Shown here in pieces: positions 1-9,779 of a DNA stretch of 64,000 bases. Origin of the DNA: Lytechinus pictus (taxonomy: Eukaryota > Echinodermata > Echinoidea > Temnopleuroida > Toxopneustidae); contig NC_087252.1 in the NCBI RefSeq assembly GCF_037042905.1, positions 25,592,994-25,656,993 on the forward strand. The letters are read 5' to 3'. The notes under the pieces were generated by a model. That model saw only the letters and a list, made by a program, of their open reading frames with translations. It ran no database searches and had not been told where the DNA came from. The position numbers and the translations under genes were made by a program. Position 1 is the first letter of the stretch, and every line of letters starts with the position of its first letter.

Positions 1-840
1 ATGTCATTCAATGAATTTTGTTTTAATATACAACAAAATATAACAGAGTCTCACTGACTCTCATGCTTTCGACTTTTGGGCCCATCAAAATTCCCTGATT
101 TTGCCCTCATTTGAGGCATTTTCCCCGGATTTGAGGCAAATCCTGACTGGAAAAACGTTTAAAAAAATCCCTGATTTCCTTGATTTCCCTGATGGGGTGG
201 GAACCTTGCCAATCCATTTTAAGGAAGAGGCGAAGAAGTAGAACAAAAACAGAATGAGAAGATATATGAGATGAATGACTACTGTGGTGATAACTGATAA
301 AGGTCTGCAAGCGTAGACTACATGTATACAATGTTATTACACGTCAGAATGATGTGGCTGCTACCAAGATGGTCTCAGTGATGTTGTCGCAGCTAACCCA
401 ATAGACCTGTATACAGTGTATAGTGTTATCAAAATATATCTAACTGGTCTGTTATTTGCCTCCAAATTTACTATTGAAATAACTAAACAAATATTCATAA
501 CATAATTGCATGATCTAATGGCTTTGTAAGTTTTGGAATCCCCCAAACTACATAACTAGGCCGTCAAGTTCAAGAATCGTCCGTAATGGTGCATAACAAT
601 TATTTAAAAGAGGCATAAACATGTTTACCAGATACGTATCCACACAATCAATTACATTATATTTTCGTTCCTTTCTTCATAATAATTTTATTCTGATGAA
701 ACCCCGCCATTCGACCATTATAAGCTACGAGGTCCCCAACTTATTGTTCTGTAAATGTGCATGCGGTGATGCAATGATTATGAGTATGATATAATTTGTA
801 TCATCATTTTATAATCGATATACAGGCCTAATTATTTGTG
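1..840. other. Intergenic, no gene recognised
   Basis: No convincing exon, RNA gene or structured repeat was seen. The short open frames on the minus strand at 107-331 and 361-546 have low-complexity or unremarkable translations and no splice context. The interval is ordinary AT-rich sequence. Confidence 0.5.
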
Positions 841-841
841 A

Positions 842-1046
842 GCGTGCCGTGGCCGAGTGGTCTAAGGCGCCTGGGTATACATGAAAAAGTCCGGGGTTCG
901 ATCCCCGGCCGCGGCAGCTATGCCCATGAGCAAGGCATTTAATCTCTAATGCTCTTTTATCCTGCTTTCAAATAAATGGAAATGCTACATGCATTAATGG
1001 TAACTAGGTGTGAACTTGTTAAAAAAAAAAATAATAAAAAAAAAAA
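842..1046 (+). mobile_element. tRNA-derived SINE with A-rich tail
   Basis: The head has a tRNA-like A box (TGGCCGAGTGGTCTAAGG) and a perfect B box (GGGGTTCGATCCCC). Seven bases GCCGTGG at the 5' side can pair with CCGCGGC at the 3' side. The interval between the boxes is too short and too irregular for a leucine or serine tRNA, and no anticodon arm or variable arm folds. It is followed by a body with a 'gagcaaggca' motif that I associate with tRNA-SINEs, and by an A-rich tail at about 1021-1046. I therefore call a SINE, not a tRNA gene. Target-site duplications were not resolved. Confidence 0.7.
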
Positions 1047-1254
1047 TTATGAGAATTATTTTATTAGAATAATTAATTTGATGAGCGACTATCTTGTCAT
1101 CGATAGTCATTCACGGTGAGGTTTTGCGCCCACCAGCTCTATCCCTCCGGATCCTGGCGATATGTATTAACGGATGCATGGTATTTATCCATTACGTACC
1201 ATATTTGCTAATTCTAGATAAAATGAATAATAATGATGCTATTATTAGTATAAA

Positions 1255-1690
1255 TGGACATTAGACCAAGTGTGAATTAGACCAAATGGAAATTAGACCA
1301 AGTGACGATTATCCCAACTGGTTATTAGACCAATTGGTTATTAGACCATCTGGCTATTAGACCAAGTGGTCATTAGACCAATTGGATATTAGACCAAGTG
1401 GAAATTAGACTAAATGGAAATTAGACCAAGTGGAAATTAGACCAAACGGTCATTAGACCATGTGGCAAATAGACAAAGTGATAATTAGACCAAGTGGACA
1501 TTAGCCAAAGTGGAAATTAGACCAAGTGGTGTTAGACCAACTGAAAATTAGACTAAATGATTTTAGCCCAACTGCTCATTAGACCAATTGGATATTAGAC
1601 CAAGCGGGAATTAGACGAATTTGATATTAGACGAACTGGTTGTAGACGAAATGAGTTTAGACTATGTGAAGTTAGACGAACTCCATATGC
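1255..1690. repeat. 16-bp minisatellite (attagaccaagtggaa type)
   Basis: About 27 imperfect units with a period of 16-17 bp, consensus near ATTAGACCAAGTGGAA, diverging toward the right edge (TTAGACGAACT). On the minus strand each unit contains GTCTAA and so a potential TAA stop. The rightmost unit supplies the stop codon of the adjacent GTPase reading frame. Confidence 0.9.
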
Positions 1691-4600
1691 TGATGGCACT
1701 CAGCAATACCATGTGGTATTAGACTATCCGATAATTCACCACACCACCAATTCCCATTGGTCTGTGATATGCAAGCGTGATTCCTCCCATGTAAATCATT
1801 ATGGTCTGGCGTGGTGTCTGTACAAGGCTCTTTACAAAACGGGCACACATCAGGACATCCCCATATCTTATCCAGAATTTGCTGTGGTGGCGGTGTTCCA
1901 TCCCAATGAACAGTGTGTTCTGTTTCATTGCTAAAGGCCTTCTCCAGACTAGCTTGGGTTTTATCCAGCGTGTCCAGGATGATCCTGTTCAGATTGTTGA
2001 AATTCACCACTGATCGAGAACTCACACAGGTCAGGGAACTGACTGGTACCGCTATTTCCTCAGAGACTCCTTGGCAGAATTTATCAATCCACAGTGCCAT
2101 CTGCATGTCTTTGTGCCGCCCGACCTCAGCAGTTGCATTTTCAACACTTTTCGTAATACATCGCTTGATTCTTAAAATATGGCTCTTAGCCAGTTCTGCA
2201 TACCTGGACATGCCACTTACATCATGTCTAGAAAACATCTTCTCGTTTGTGTACTTGGTAATCCAGCTTAGAGTACGCTCTTTGGGATTCTGGAAATAGG
2301 ATTTGAATTTCTTGATTTTTTCTTTTGTAGCCAGGTCATCCATCATTTTCACAATCAGGTAGTACTTTGTCATCTGGAAGTCTCTGAGAACTTCATCAAT
2401 GCATTTGATTGGAATTGCCTTCTTTACTGCCTCCTGAACTACTCCCTTCAAATGTGTGCATAAGAGGTCACCTGCAATGACCTCTTCAGTGCTGTGCTTG
2501 ACCTTATACTTGAAAAGACTCCATGCGGTATACTTGTAGTCTTCTATCTTGGCCTTCAATCCATATTTGTTATTGTACTTTAATTGCATCAAATTGAACA
2601 CCTGAACGCAGTGACGGCTAACATGAACTGCCAGTTTAACAACATATTTACGTGTAATCTTGAAGCTGCAGTGTCTAGACACATTTGCATTTATATTGTA
2701 AGTATCAATAGTCTGCACGAGATTTTCTATGACACATTTTGCACTTGTTACTTGGAATTTCACACTGTGAATAGACATGTTGTGTAAATAAGAGCTTATT
2801 TCTTCCATGATTCTGCCTGTCAGTTTCACTGTCTCTTGTTTTGCCTGTAACACTGGGTTTGTGATACCATAAACATAGCTTACTTTTTTAAATAAGTCCA
2901 TTGTAACGCTGATGTGCTCGACATTTCTAACATCATCTACAGTGATACTGCCTTTCAAGGATGTCTGCTCAAGTGGAATATTCAGAGGATGGAGCTTTAG
3001 CTCGTCCATAAGAATATGGATGTGCCCATGAAATATTTTGCAAAGAATATCCTCCATCACAACATCCATCTCTATATTTTTGTCTGGGTTCATAGCTGCA
3101 AGCTCGTGCACCAATGACATCCACATGATATCAAACCTCCTTTTTACATGTTCTAGCCCGTAATCAGTCGGTTCTTTGCCTTTTATTTCTGCCAGTTCGA
3201 CTGCCTTGTTCATGATATATTCCTCGTGCTTTCGCCACTTTTCTTGCTGCAAGATCTCCTCTTGACGTCCTTCTTTTATTGAGAGTAGGTCTGCCTTTGC
3301 ATCATGATGTTGGTGCTCAATTACAAAGTTCAGCTGTTTCAGCTTTGGCTCCTTCCATGGGATAGTTATTTCCCGCAGCTTGTAGTTCTCGAAGAAATCC
3401 TTCAGAGGTATCTTAATTTTTGCACCCTTTTCAGTCAGAACCTCTGAGAGTTTTACTATGAGGGACCGAAAGGAATTTTCTAGGTCATCGATAGTTTGGC
3501 ATATTTTCAACTTTATCTCTGCGGTGTGTAGCCAAGATTTAAATTCGTTTTGCAACTGCCATTCCAAAGTATAGCATTTGGATTGCATATCATTGTAGGC
3601 TTTATTCTCAAGACTGTTGCGGAATCCAAAGACAACGTCACCAGCAAGGATCCCATTCCATAGACCAGCAAGGCAAAAGGACAGTTCAGAAGGTGTCAGA
3701 AATGTCGTCTGCCTTTTTGCAATATCTCCTAAAACGTTTAACCTGACCACACCCACCTTTTCACTGTATCCAGGATTCGCAGGGGCCAAGTGTGGATTGC
3801 CATGCCACAGATCAGGGAAGTACCAGACATGAGTCTGGGCATCAAAACTGATAATCTGGGAGAAATTATGAATATCTTCTGTGTTCTTACTGGAGGCTGT
3901 CTCTTTGGTGATTTTATCCAAGCTCTCCTCTAATTCTTGATTTCTGTATACCATCACTTCTTCATTTGCTCTTGGGACATTCTGATGAACAAATATGCAG
4001 CTTCTATTATCCCGGATCCGCTTCCAGACAAGATTCATCTCGAAGAATGCATGTACTGCGATGTCGAGAATGTTTTTACTTTTAGCAGCGTTTTCTCCTT
4101 TTATGTTAATCAGTGTCACATTTCCAAGACCAATTACGAGAGTTGCAAGGTCATTATCACGATAGTCTTTAGGTTGTCCCAGTTTCTGCGCCCCAAGTCC
4201 CTCTGTATCCACAACAGCAACGAAATCAAATGGCAAATCAGCGCTACCATCTACTGGAATGAGTTGCATGTATACTCCCCTTGTGCATCTACCTCCGCTG
4301 ACAGCGAACTGCAACCCAAACATGGTATTCAGAAGCGTAGATTTCCCAGAGCTCTGCATTCCCAAGATCGAGAGAACAAACATTTTTTTTCCTGCAATAA
4401 TATTTTCAAGTTTACCCAGCACTGCGCTAACCCATTTAATAGGGACACTTGAGTTGTCTCCGTCTACCAACTGCAAGGGGATGCCCTTCAACAGCAGTTT
4501 GGCAGTGATTTCTGGCAGATACTCCACTTCTGCCCGAGTATCCTTTCCTATTTTGTCGCTTCCCATTCTCACTTCGTAAATATTCCCTAGTTCTCTGAAA

Positions 4601-6405
4601 ATGTTTTCTAGGCCAAGTGATGCACTAGGAAGCTGAATTTCCGCATCATCGACTCGTGATTTTAAGTGCTGCACGCTTGACTGCTCCTTTTCGTTACTTG
4701 CCTCCTGAAAGTGACTCCATGCAGTTTGATATATCTTACGCAGGCCTGACAAGTTAGCTTTCGACATCTCAGCCAATATTAAGCTCATCCACTTCAAGGA
4801 ATACATAACAACATCAGGCTGCTTGTTCAGAATTGACATAAAGTCTTCGATGAATGGAGTTAATCCGTTCTTGCATAATTCAAACTGTTTTTCACGAAGA
4901 TGCTCCATCTTCTTCTTGTTTATAGGAATGTAGCGACATTCTTGTGGATGCCCAAACAAGCTTTTTTTACCCTTTCTGCGATCATCCTTTCGTAGCTTGA
5001 AGTATTCAATAGATCTCCTACCTTGCATTGGAAGTTGTAGGGCTTTACATTCCGCGATGTGTTCACCTTCAATGTGGCTGACAACATTTTCTGCCAAGGC
5101 CTTACCTTCAAGGCAGTCTTTGTCTTCATACTTATCTATGACGATTCCCATATTTTTTGCACGTCGAGCGCACTCTTCGATCGTTATACCGGCATACCAG
5201 GCGATAGCCTCTGACAGCTTTTCTCTAGCTTCAATCTTGAGCTCATTAGGATTTTTCTGAAAACCTTGCATGGTGTTGGATAAAATTATAGGGACCCCTT
5301 TCAGAAAGTCCTTGCCAACTGCAGTTAGACATGCTTGTAGTTCCATATTGAGTGTCATCGATTTCTTACTTCCACTTATCAACAAGAGTATGACTTTGGC
5401 ACCAGTGTCCAAAATCTTTTGAAATGCGATGGTGTTAGGATCTCTAGCCAGGTCTTGAGGAGAGGCCGTCACAAATACCACGGATGATATTTCCTGCAAA
5501 ATTTTAATTTGTTTCTTCATTAATGAGGCATCGCCTCTCAAATTAAGGAACATTGCAGTGTTTTGGAGATGCTCCGTTTCTTTGCCTACTCCTATGAACC
5601 AGGAACATTCCACAAGACCATCAGTTATTCTTCTGGGTACGGTACCATTGTTGCAATCGTGGTTAAAGAAGGTGCTATGACCGTCATCCCTAAGAATAGC
5701 GTTTGCCAACTTTGACTTAGACAGTGGTGGCCTGCCCAATCTGACGAAAGTCACCACAGGGAAAGGTCTTTCTGTCACTGACGTCTCAGAAATGTCCTTT
5801 TGCTTGGACTGCCACTGAATAGTTATTGTTCGGAGTGCCCAAAGTGACATACCAACATTGCCTCCTGATCCAAGAGGGTAGAGAAAAGGAATTGCAAGTT
5901 TACACACAAAGAGTTTCTGAGCAAGTGTTTGTTTTAGAAAGTTGTCACAACATGTAAATATTGCTACCAGGGCATCCAAAGGGTTAAGACGTGTTGCATT
6001 GTTTTCAATACCTCTCGTGTTTTGCATTTCAAGAAGAGCCTCGAAGTCATAGTCACCTCCATCATCAGGTTTATTTTCTCTTGATGATTTCTTCACTTCT
6101 GACAAAAGTTGGTCTCTTGCATGAAAATTAATCATAAGGACTTTGTGTAGAAACATCCAAGGAAGATCAACAAGCTTCAAGTGCCCAATAAACTTTTTAA
6201 TGACCATTGCATCCAACAGGGAAATCTTAGATGGATAATATTTGTTTAAGCCTAGAGATGTTATGATATCTGAAAAATCACCTTGTTCTGTGACCCCAGC
6301 ACTGGCTGTCATATCTGATCCTTCTTCGTGTGTGTTTCTGTCTATTGAGCTAAATACGTTTTGCATATCCGAAATATCCTCTTCTCGTGCCCCAGAAAAT
6401 GACAT
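1672..6405 (-). CDS. URGCP/VLIG-like very large GTPase
   Basis: One uninterrupted frame of 1577 codons from the ATG at 6405; the frame is open upstream to a TAA at 6463-6465. I prefer this ATG because a TTCGCAG acceptor-like site at 6447-6453 suggests that an upstream, probably non-coding, exon joins just before it. A canonical P-loop GMQSSGKST lies near residue 685, followed by a G3-type DTEGLG about 50 residues later. An earlier region near residue 220 (RLGRPPLSKSKL) resembles a degenerate N-terminal G domain, as in VLIG/URGCP relatives. A charged helical stretch lies near residues 1040-1080. The C-terminus has a probable zinc site (CPFCKEPC, then H and C residues). Family members are large GTP-binding proteins, the vertebrate ones interferon-inducible; a role in immunity here is inference. 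The protein ends at residue 1577 in the minisatellite, apparently short of the usual VLIG C-terminus. Confidence 0.88.
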   Translation of the reverse strand: MSFSGAREEDISDMQNVFSSIDRNTHEEGSDMTASAGVTEQGDFSDIITSLGLNKYYPSKISLLDAMVIKKFIGHLKLVDLPWMFLHKVLMINFHARDQLLSEVKKSSRENKPDDGGDYDFEALLEMQNTRGIENNATRLNPLDALVAIFTCCDNFLKQTLAQKLFVCKLAIPFLYPLGSGGNVGMSLWALRTITIQWQSKQKDISETSVTERPFPVVTFVRLGRPPLSKSKLANAILRDDGHSTFFNHDCNNGTVPRRITDGLVECSWFIGVGKETEHLQNTAMFLNLRGDASLMKKQIKILQEISSVVFVTASPQDLARDPNTIAFQKILDTGAKVILLLISGSKKSMTLNMELQACLTAVGKDFLKGVPIILSNTMQGFQKNPNELKIEAREKLSEAIAWYAGITIEECARRAKNMGIVIDKYEDKDCLEGKALAENVVSHIEGEHIAECKALQLPMQGRRSIEYFKLRKDDRRKGKKSLFGHPQECRYIPINKKKMEHLREKQFELCKNGLTPFIEDFMSILNKQPDVVMYSLKWMSLILAEMSKANLSGLRKIYQTAWSHFQEASNEKEQSSVQHLKSRVDDAEIQLPSASLGLENIFRELGNIYEVRMGSDKIGKDTRAEVEYLPEITAKLLLKGIPLQLVDGDNSSVPIKWVSAVLGKLENIIAGKKMFVLSILGMQSSGKSTLLNTMFGLQFAVSGGRCTRGVYMQLIPVDGSADLPFDFVAVVDTEGLGAQKLGQPKDYRDNDLATLVIGLGNVTLINIKGENAAKSKNILDIAVHAFFEMNLVWKRIRDNRSCIFVHQNVPRANEEVMVYRNQELEESLDKITKETASSKNTEDIHNFSQIISFDAQTHVWYFPDLWHGNPHLAPANPGYSEKVGVVRLNVLGDIAKRQTTFLTPSELSFCLAGLWNGILAGDVVFGFRNSLENKAYNDMQSKCYTLEWQLQNEFKSWLHTAEIKLKICQTIDDLENSFRSLIVKLSEVLTEKGAKIKIPLKDFFENYKLREITIPWKEPKLKQLNFVIEHQHHDAKADLLSIKEGRQEEILQQEKWRKHEEYIMNKAVELAEIKGKEPTDYGLEHVKRRFDIMWMSLVHELAAMNPDKNIEMDVVMEDILCKIFHGHIHILMDELKLHPLNIPLEQTSLKGSITVDDVRNVEHISVTMDLFKKVSYVYGITNPVLQAKQETVKLTGRIMEEISSYLHNMSIHSVKFQVTSAKCVIENLVQTIDTYNINANVSRHCSFKITRKYVVKLAVHVSRHCVQVFNLMQLKYNNKYGLKAKIEDYKYTAWSLFKYKVKHSTEEVIAGDLLCTHLKGVVQEAVKKAIPIKCIDEVLRDFQMTKYYLIVKMMDDLATKEKIKKFKSYFQNPKERTLSWITKYTNEKMFSRHDVSGMSRYAELAKSHILRIKRCITKSVENATAEVGRHKDMQMALWIDKFCQGVSEEIAVPVSSLTCVSSRSVVNFNNLNRIILDTLDKTQASLEKAFSNETEHTVHWDGTPPPQQILDKIWGCPDVCPFCKEPCTDTTPDHNDLHGRNHACISQTNGNWWCGELSDSLIPHGIAECHQHMEFV

Positions 6406-6445
6406 CTTACCCGTTGTCTTTTCTGAAATGATACTCCTGTTCAAA

Positions 6446-6462
6446 CCTGCGAATAGTTGATA
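6446..6462 (-). promoter_or_regulatory. Candidate 3' splice site upstream of GTPase ATG
   Basis: Reading the minus strand, a T-rich stretch ends in CTATTCGCAG immediately before GTTTGAACAGG. This is compatible with the acceptor of the large coding exon, leaving the ATG 41 bases inside the exon. The pyrimidine tract is only moderate and no donor exon was identified. Confidence 0.4.
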
Positions 6463-6694
6463 TTAGAACAAAATATTACAACTAAGACAAATGATAACAG
6501 AATTATACGAAATGAAACTCACACGCACCTGAACTGATTTTTTCCCTTGCTTAAATTTGTTATTGATTTAACTGCATATTCTCATTTAAGAACCAGTACA
6601 AATTCACAAGCTAGAGCATCAGTCTTTATTTAGATATGATATCCTTGATAATCTTCATCATAGACATCATGGGAATAAATTTCGATTACACTTC

Positions 6695-7150
6695 GTAATT
6701 CCGCAGGTTCGTAATTCCGAAGGTTCTTTATTCCGAAGGTTCGTAATTCCAAAACACGTAAATTGCCTATACCTCGATGTTTGTTAATCCGAAAACGTAA
6801 AAGGGTTCGTTAATCCGAACATTTGTGGCGTTATTCCGAAGGTTCGATAATCCGAAAACGAAGTAAGGTTCGATGTTCCGACAGTTCGTTAATCCGAAAA
6901 CGAAATAAGGTTCGTTGTTCCGAAGGTTCGTTAGTCCGAAAACGAAATAAGGTTAGTTTTAATCATTTAGTTTTCGGACTAACGAACCTTCGGAATTACG
7001 AACCTCATTTCATTTTCGGATTTACAAACCTTCGGAATTACGAACCTCATTTCGTTTTCGGACTATCAAACCTTCGGAATTACGAACCTTCGGAATAACG
7101 AACCTTCGGAATATCCAAACCTTCGGAACAACGAAGCTTCGGAATTACGA
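6695..7150. repeat. Inverted array of ggttcg/ttccgaa tandem units
   Basis: The left half is made of units such as AAGGTTCGTNNTTCCGAA, the right half of their reverse complement (TTCGGAATTACGAACC). A 19-base arm at 6925-6943 is repeated exactly in inverted orientation at 6970-6988, so the array folds about a centre near 6956. No coding potential was seen beyond repeat translations. Confidence 0.85.
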
Positions 7151-7329
7151 ATGTATGCGTAAATTTCGACCATGACTAAAGGGATTATTACAATCGTGAT
7201 AATACGTGTGATGATTATAATGATGATAATAGTGATAATGCTCATGAAAAACAGGAAGTACGGAATGAAGTTTGAGGCACGTAATACACATTGAAAATGC
7301 CTCAAAAAATGTCAGACCATTTTACCGAT

Positions 7330-8150
7330 ATTGGCTCACTAAAAAGTGCCAAATTTGAAAGTTGATATTGATGTTTTTTGTTTTTAAAAAATTAATGCGA
7401 AAAAAAAATTGCGACATTTTTGAAAAATTGCTTTAAAATTCCCATAAATTTTCTGCTAAATTTCAAAAAAATTTCCGGCAAGAATTTAATAATGCCAGTG
7501 TGTGTCAATTTAGCAGCATTTATTTGAAAATTCATTGGCGAAGTATTTTTTAACATGAAAACAAAATTTATACAAAATTTCTGGAAACATTTCCATAAAG
7601 ATACAGCAAGAATTTGCACAATGCCAATGACAGTCAATTTCACATCATTTACTCGAAAACTCACATATATATTTATATCAAGAAAACAAGTAGAACAATT
7701 TTATGGAAAATTTTGTAAAATTCCTGCAAAGTTTACACGAAATTTCCGAAAAAATGTATCAATTTTACAGCATGGACTTGAAAATGCATTCGCAATGATA
7801 TTCGATGGGAAAAATATGTACTAAATTCGCAAACATTTGTTTTTCAAAATTTCTGCAAAATGTCAGGCAAGAAATGGCACAATACTTCAATTTCACTAAA
7901 GGGATAAGAAAATTCTTTATACGTTTTATGAAGTAAAAATGACCCTAAGAAAAAATGGGAAAATTATGCAAAATGTCCAGGGAAAAAAATGCAGCCCAAG
8001 AGCGTTTAAATCTCACGTCAGAAACTTGAAAATTGATTCATATTTTTTAAAATTTTAACTGGATATAGCACATTGATGCTTTCGTCAAACGTGAGAAACA
8101 TTCCGATTTTTATAGTAAATTTTTTCGGCTACATCATATCAAAATTTGAA
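7330..8150. repeat. Degenerate AT-rich tandem repeat
   Basis: Four or five diverged units of roughly 120-160 bp recur, each with 'aaatttc...aaatt', a 'gcaagaattt..cacaatgcca' core and a 'caatttca..catttactcgaaaa' segment (for example near 7480, 7600, 7750 and 7860). Very AT-rich with no plausible exon. Confidence 0.6.
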
Positions 8151-8548
8151 TAAATACGTTGACATTATAATATGGTGAAAATGTGTAAATTTATTAACGT
8201 CATTTTGACATCTTGATTTGTCCAAATATACGACTCAGACGTTATCCAAGTGTGAGGAAAAATTGGGGATCCCATTTCTTTCCGATGTGCTACAATTAAT
8301 CTTATTTTTAAACTTGCAAATGAAACACCATACGTCTTCAAAGCGTTATAGATGTTGGAATTGTGGTGTAGATGTTGGGTTACCAAACAGATAGGTAGCT
8401 TAAACATTTCTGAGTGTAGTGAGATTGAAAACAATGTATTTTTAGGCATAATGTTTTAACTTTCATAAACACCTGAAAAAATATAGAGGTTGAACGGGTG
8501 AAACACCTCAGCTTACGCTTCGTATTCTTCACTTTACTCATTCCTTTA

Positions 8549-8718
8549 CACTGTAAGAGATGAGGTGCTAATTTGGCACTTGCAGTGCTTGTGTAGTGGC
8601 TGCGCTGCGGGTGCTGATTTTCTAGTTTAAATTTTAACCAGAAAATCGGCACTCATGGTGTGGTCGCTGTGCAGGCGCTGTGGGTGCTGGGTTAGCACTT
8701 CATCTTTTACAGCGTACA
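8549..8718. mobile_element. Small palindromic MITE
   Basis: The left end reads TACACTGTAAGAGATGAGGT and the right end is the inverted near-copy TACGCTGTAAAAGATGAAGT. Inner segments (AGAAAATCGGCAC, GTGCTGATTTTCT) also pair. About 170 bp, no ORF. The terminus CACTG would fit a CACTA-type derivative, but no 3-bp target duplication was established. Confidence 0.6.
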
Positions 8719-9012
8719 ATGCGTGTCGTCATTACAACAATTTATTTTGTATACCAGTCCAAGCTCGTGCTTGAATTAGAGTGCGCCATTACACAATATG
8801 CAGTGCTTGTCCTGCTATTTCTATCAATATTTATACTTGTTAATGTTTTTATTTCTATCAATATTTATACTTGTTTATGTTTATATTTCTATTGCTACTT
8901 TATTCATCATACTCTCTGCTCAAGTGTATTTTATTTCATACATTTCAGCCTGCCCTTTTCGGACTGTCCCCTTTTCGACGTCCCCTTTTCCGTTATGAAA
9001 GAGAAAACTTTC

Positions 9013-9233
9013 TTAAAGGGGAATCCAGCCTTGGCCATTAAATGTTGTGTTGAGAAGGAGAAAAATAAATTAAACAGAATGGTGAAAGTTTGCAAGAAAT
9101 CGGACAAGCAATAAGAAAGTTATAGCTGCTTTGAAATTCATATCACTAATACTATGTAGGTTTCAAATTGGCAACTGGGTAAGTAAATTATGACAAGGGC
9201 AAGGACAACTTTCCCATAGGCCATGTACTTTAT
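9013..9233 (+). mobile_element. Fragment of TTAA-flanked MITE (family A, left end)
   Basis: Near-identical to 34093-34315, the left end of the complete family A element. It begins TTAAAGGGGAATCC and breaks off after 'catgtacttta'. The right half is absent. Confidence 0.8.
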
Positions 9234-9239
9234 CCCTTT

Positions 9240-9312
9240 GCGTGCGACGGGCTTCCACAGAAGCCCAGCGAGTCGTTCACTTAGCTACGACGGGCTTCTA
9301 CAGAAGCCGAGA
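9240..9312. repeat. Tandem pair of short hairpins
   Basis: Two units, GGGCTTCCACAGAAGCCC and GGGCTTCTACAGAAGCC, sit about 45 bases apart, each preceded by a CGAC segment. Each folds as a 6-7 bp stem with a four-base loop. They resemble but do not match the histone 3' stem-loop, and no histone gene is near. Confidence 0.5.
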
Positions 9313-9779
9313 TATGTTTGGTTTAATTCAATGAAGTTTTTCAGCTTTTTCGTAATTGTTATGTACTAAAATCTCTGCAACTATTTCCTTTATAAACCTA
9401 TTTCGATAACAGATTGAAAAAAATATACAGCTACGTGGGGAAAAATCCCGAAATTAGGAAATCATTTCAACTTTACCCGATTTTCTCGTTGGAGTCTGAC
9501 GGGGAGGATAAATTTTGTGACGAGCACGTACGCGCGCGCACAAGGCCTGATCACGTGATTTGATCCATATCGATGTTCTGATAGATGTACGCTATCTTTT
9601 CTGCAAGATCGTCACGTAATAAGCTACGCGTTTATTCACCATTTTCGTCTTATTTGTTTCATCAAGGATATATCACTTTAGATAGAATGATATCTCCTTG
9701 GTTTCATTGATCGATTGTATTTTCAGAAAAACAAAAAGCTTGTTATGTCTTAGTACTTTGAGCTGATCTTGGTGCACTT

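Noticed and set aside
842-915. Functional leucine or serine tRNA gene
   Set aside because: The boxes are good, but no anticodon arm or variable arm folds, and a SINE body with an A-rich tail follows.
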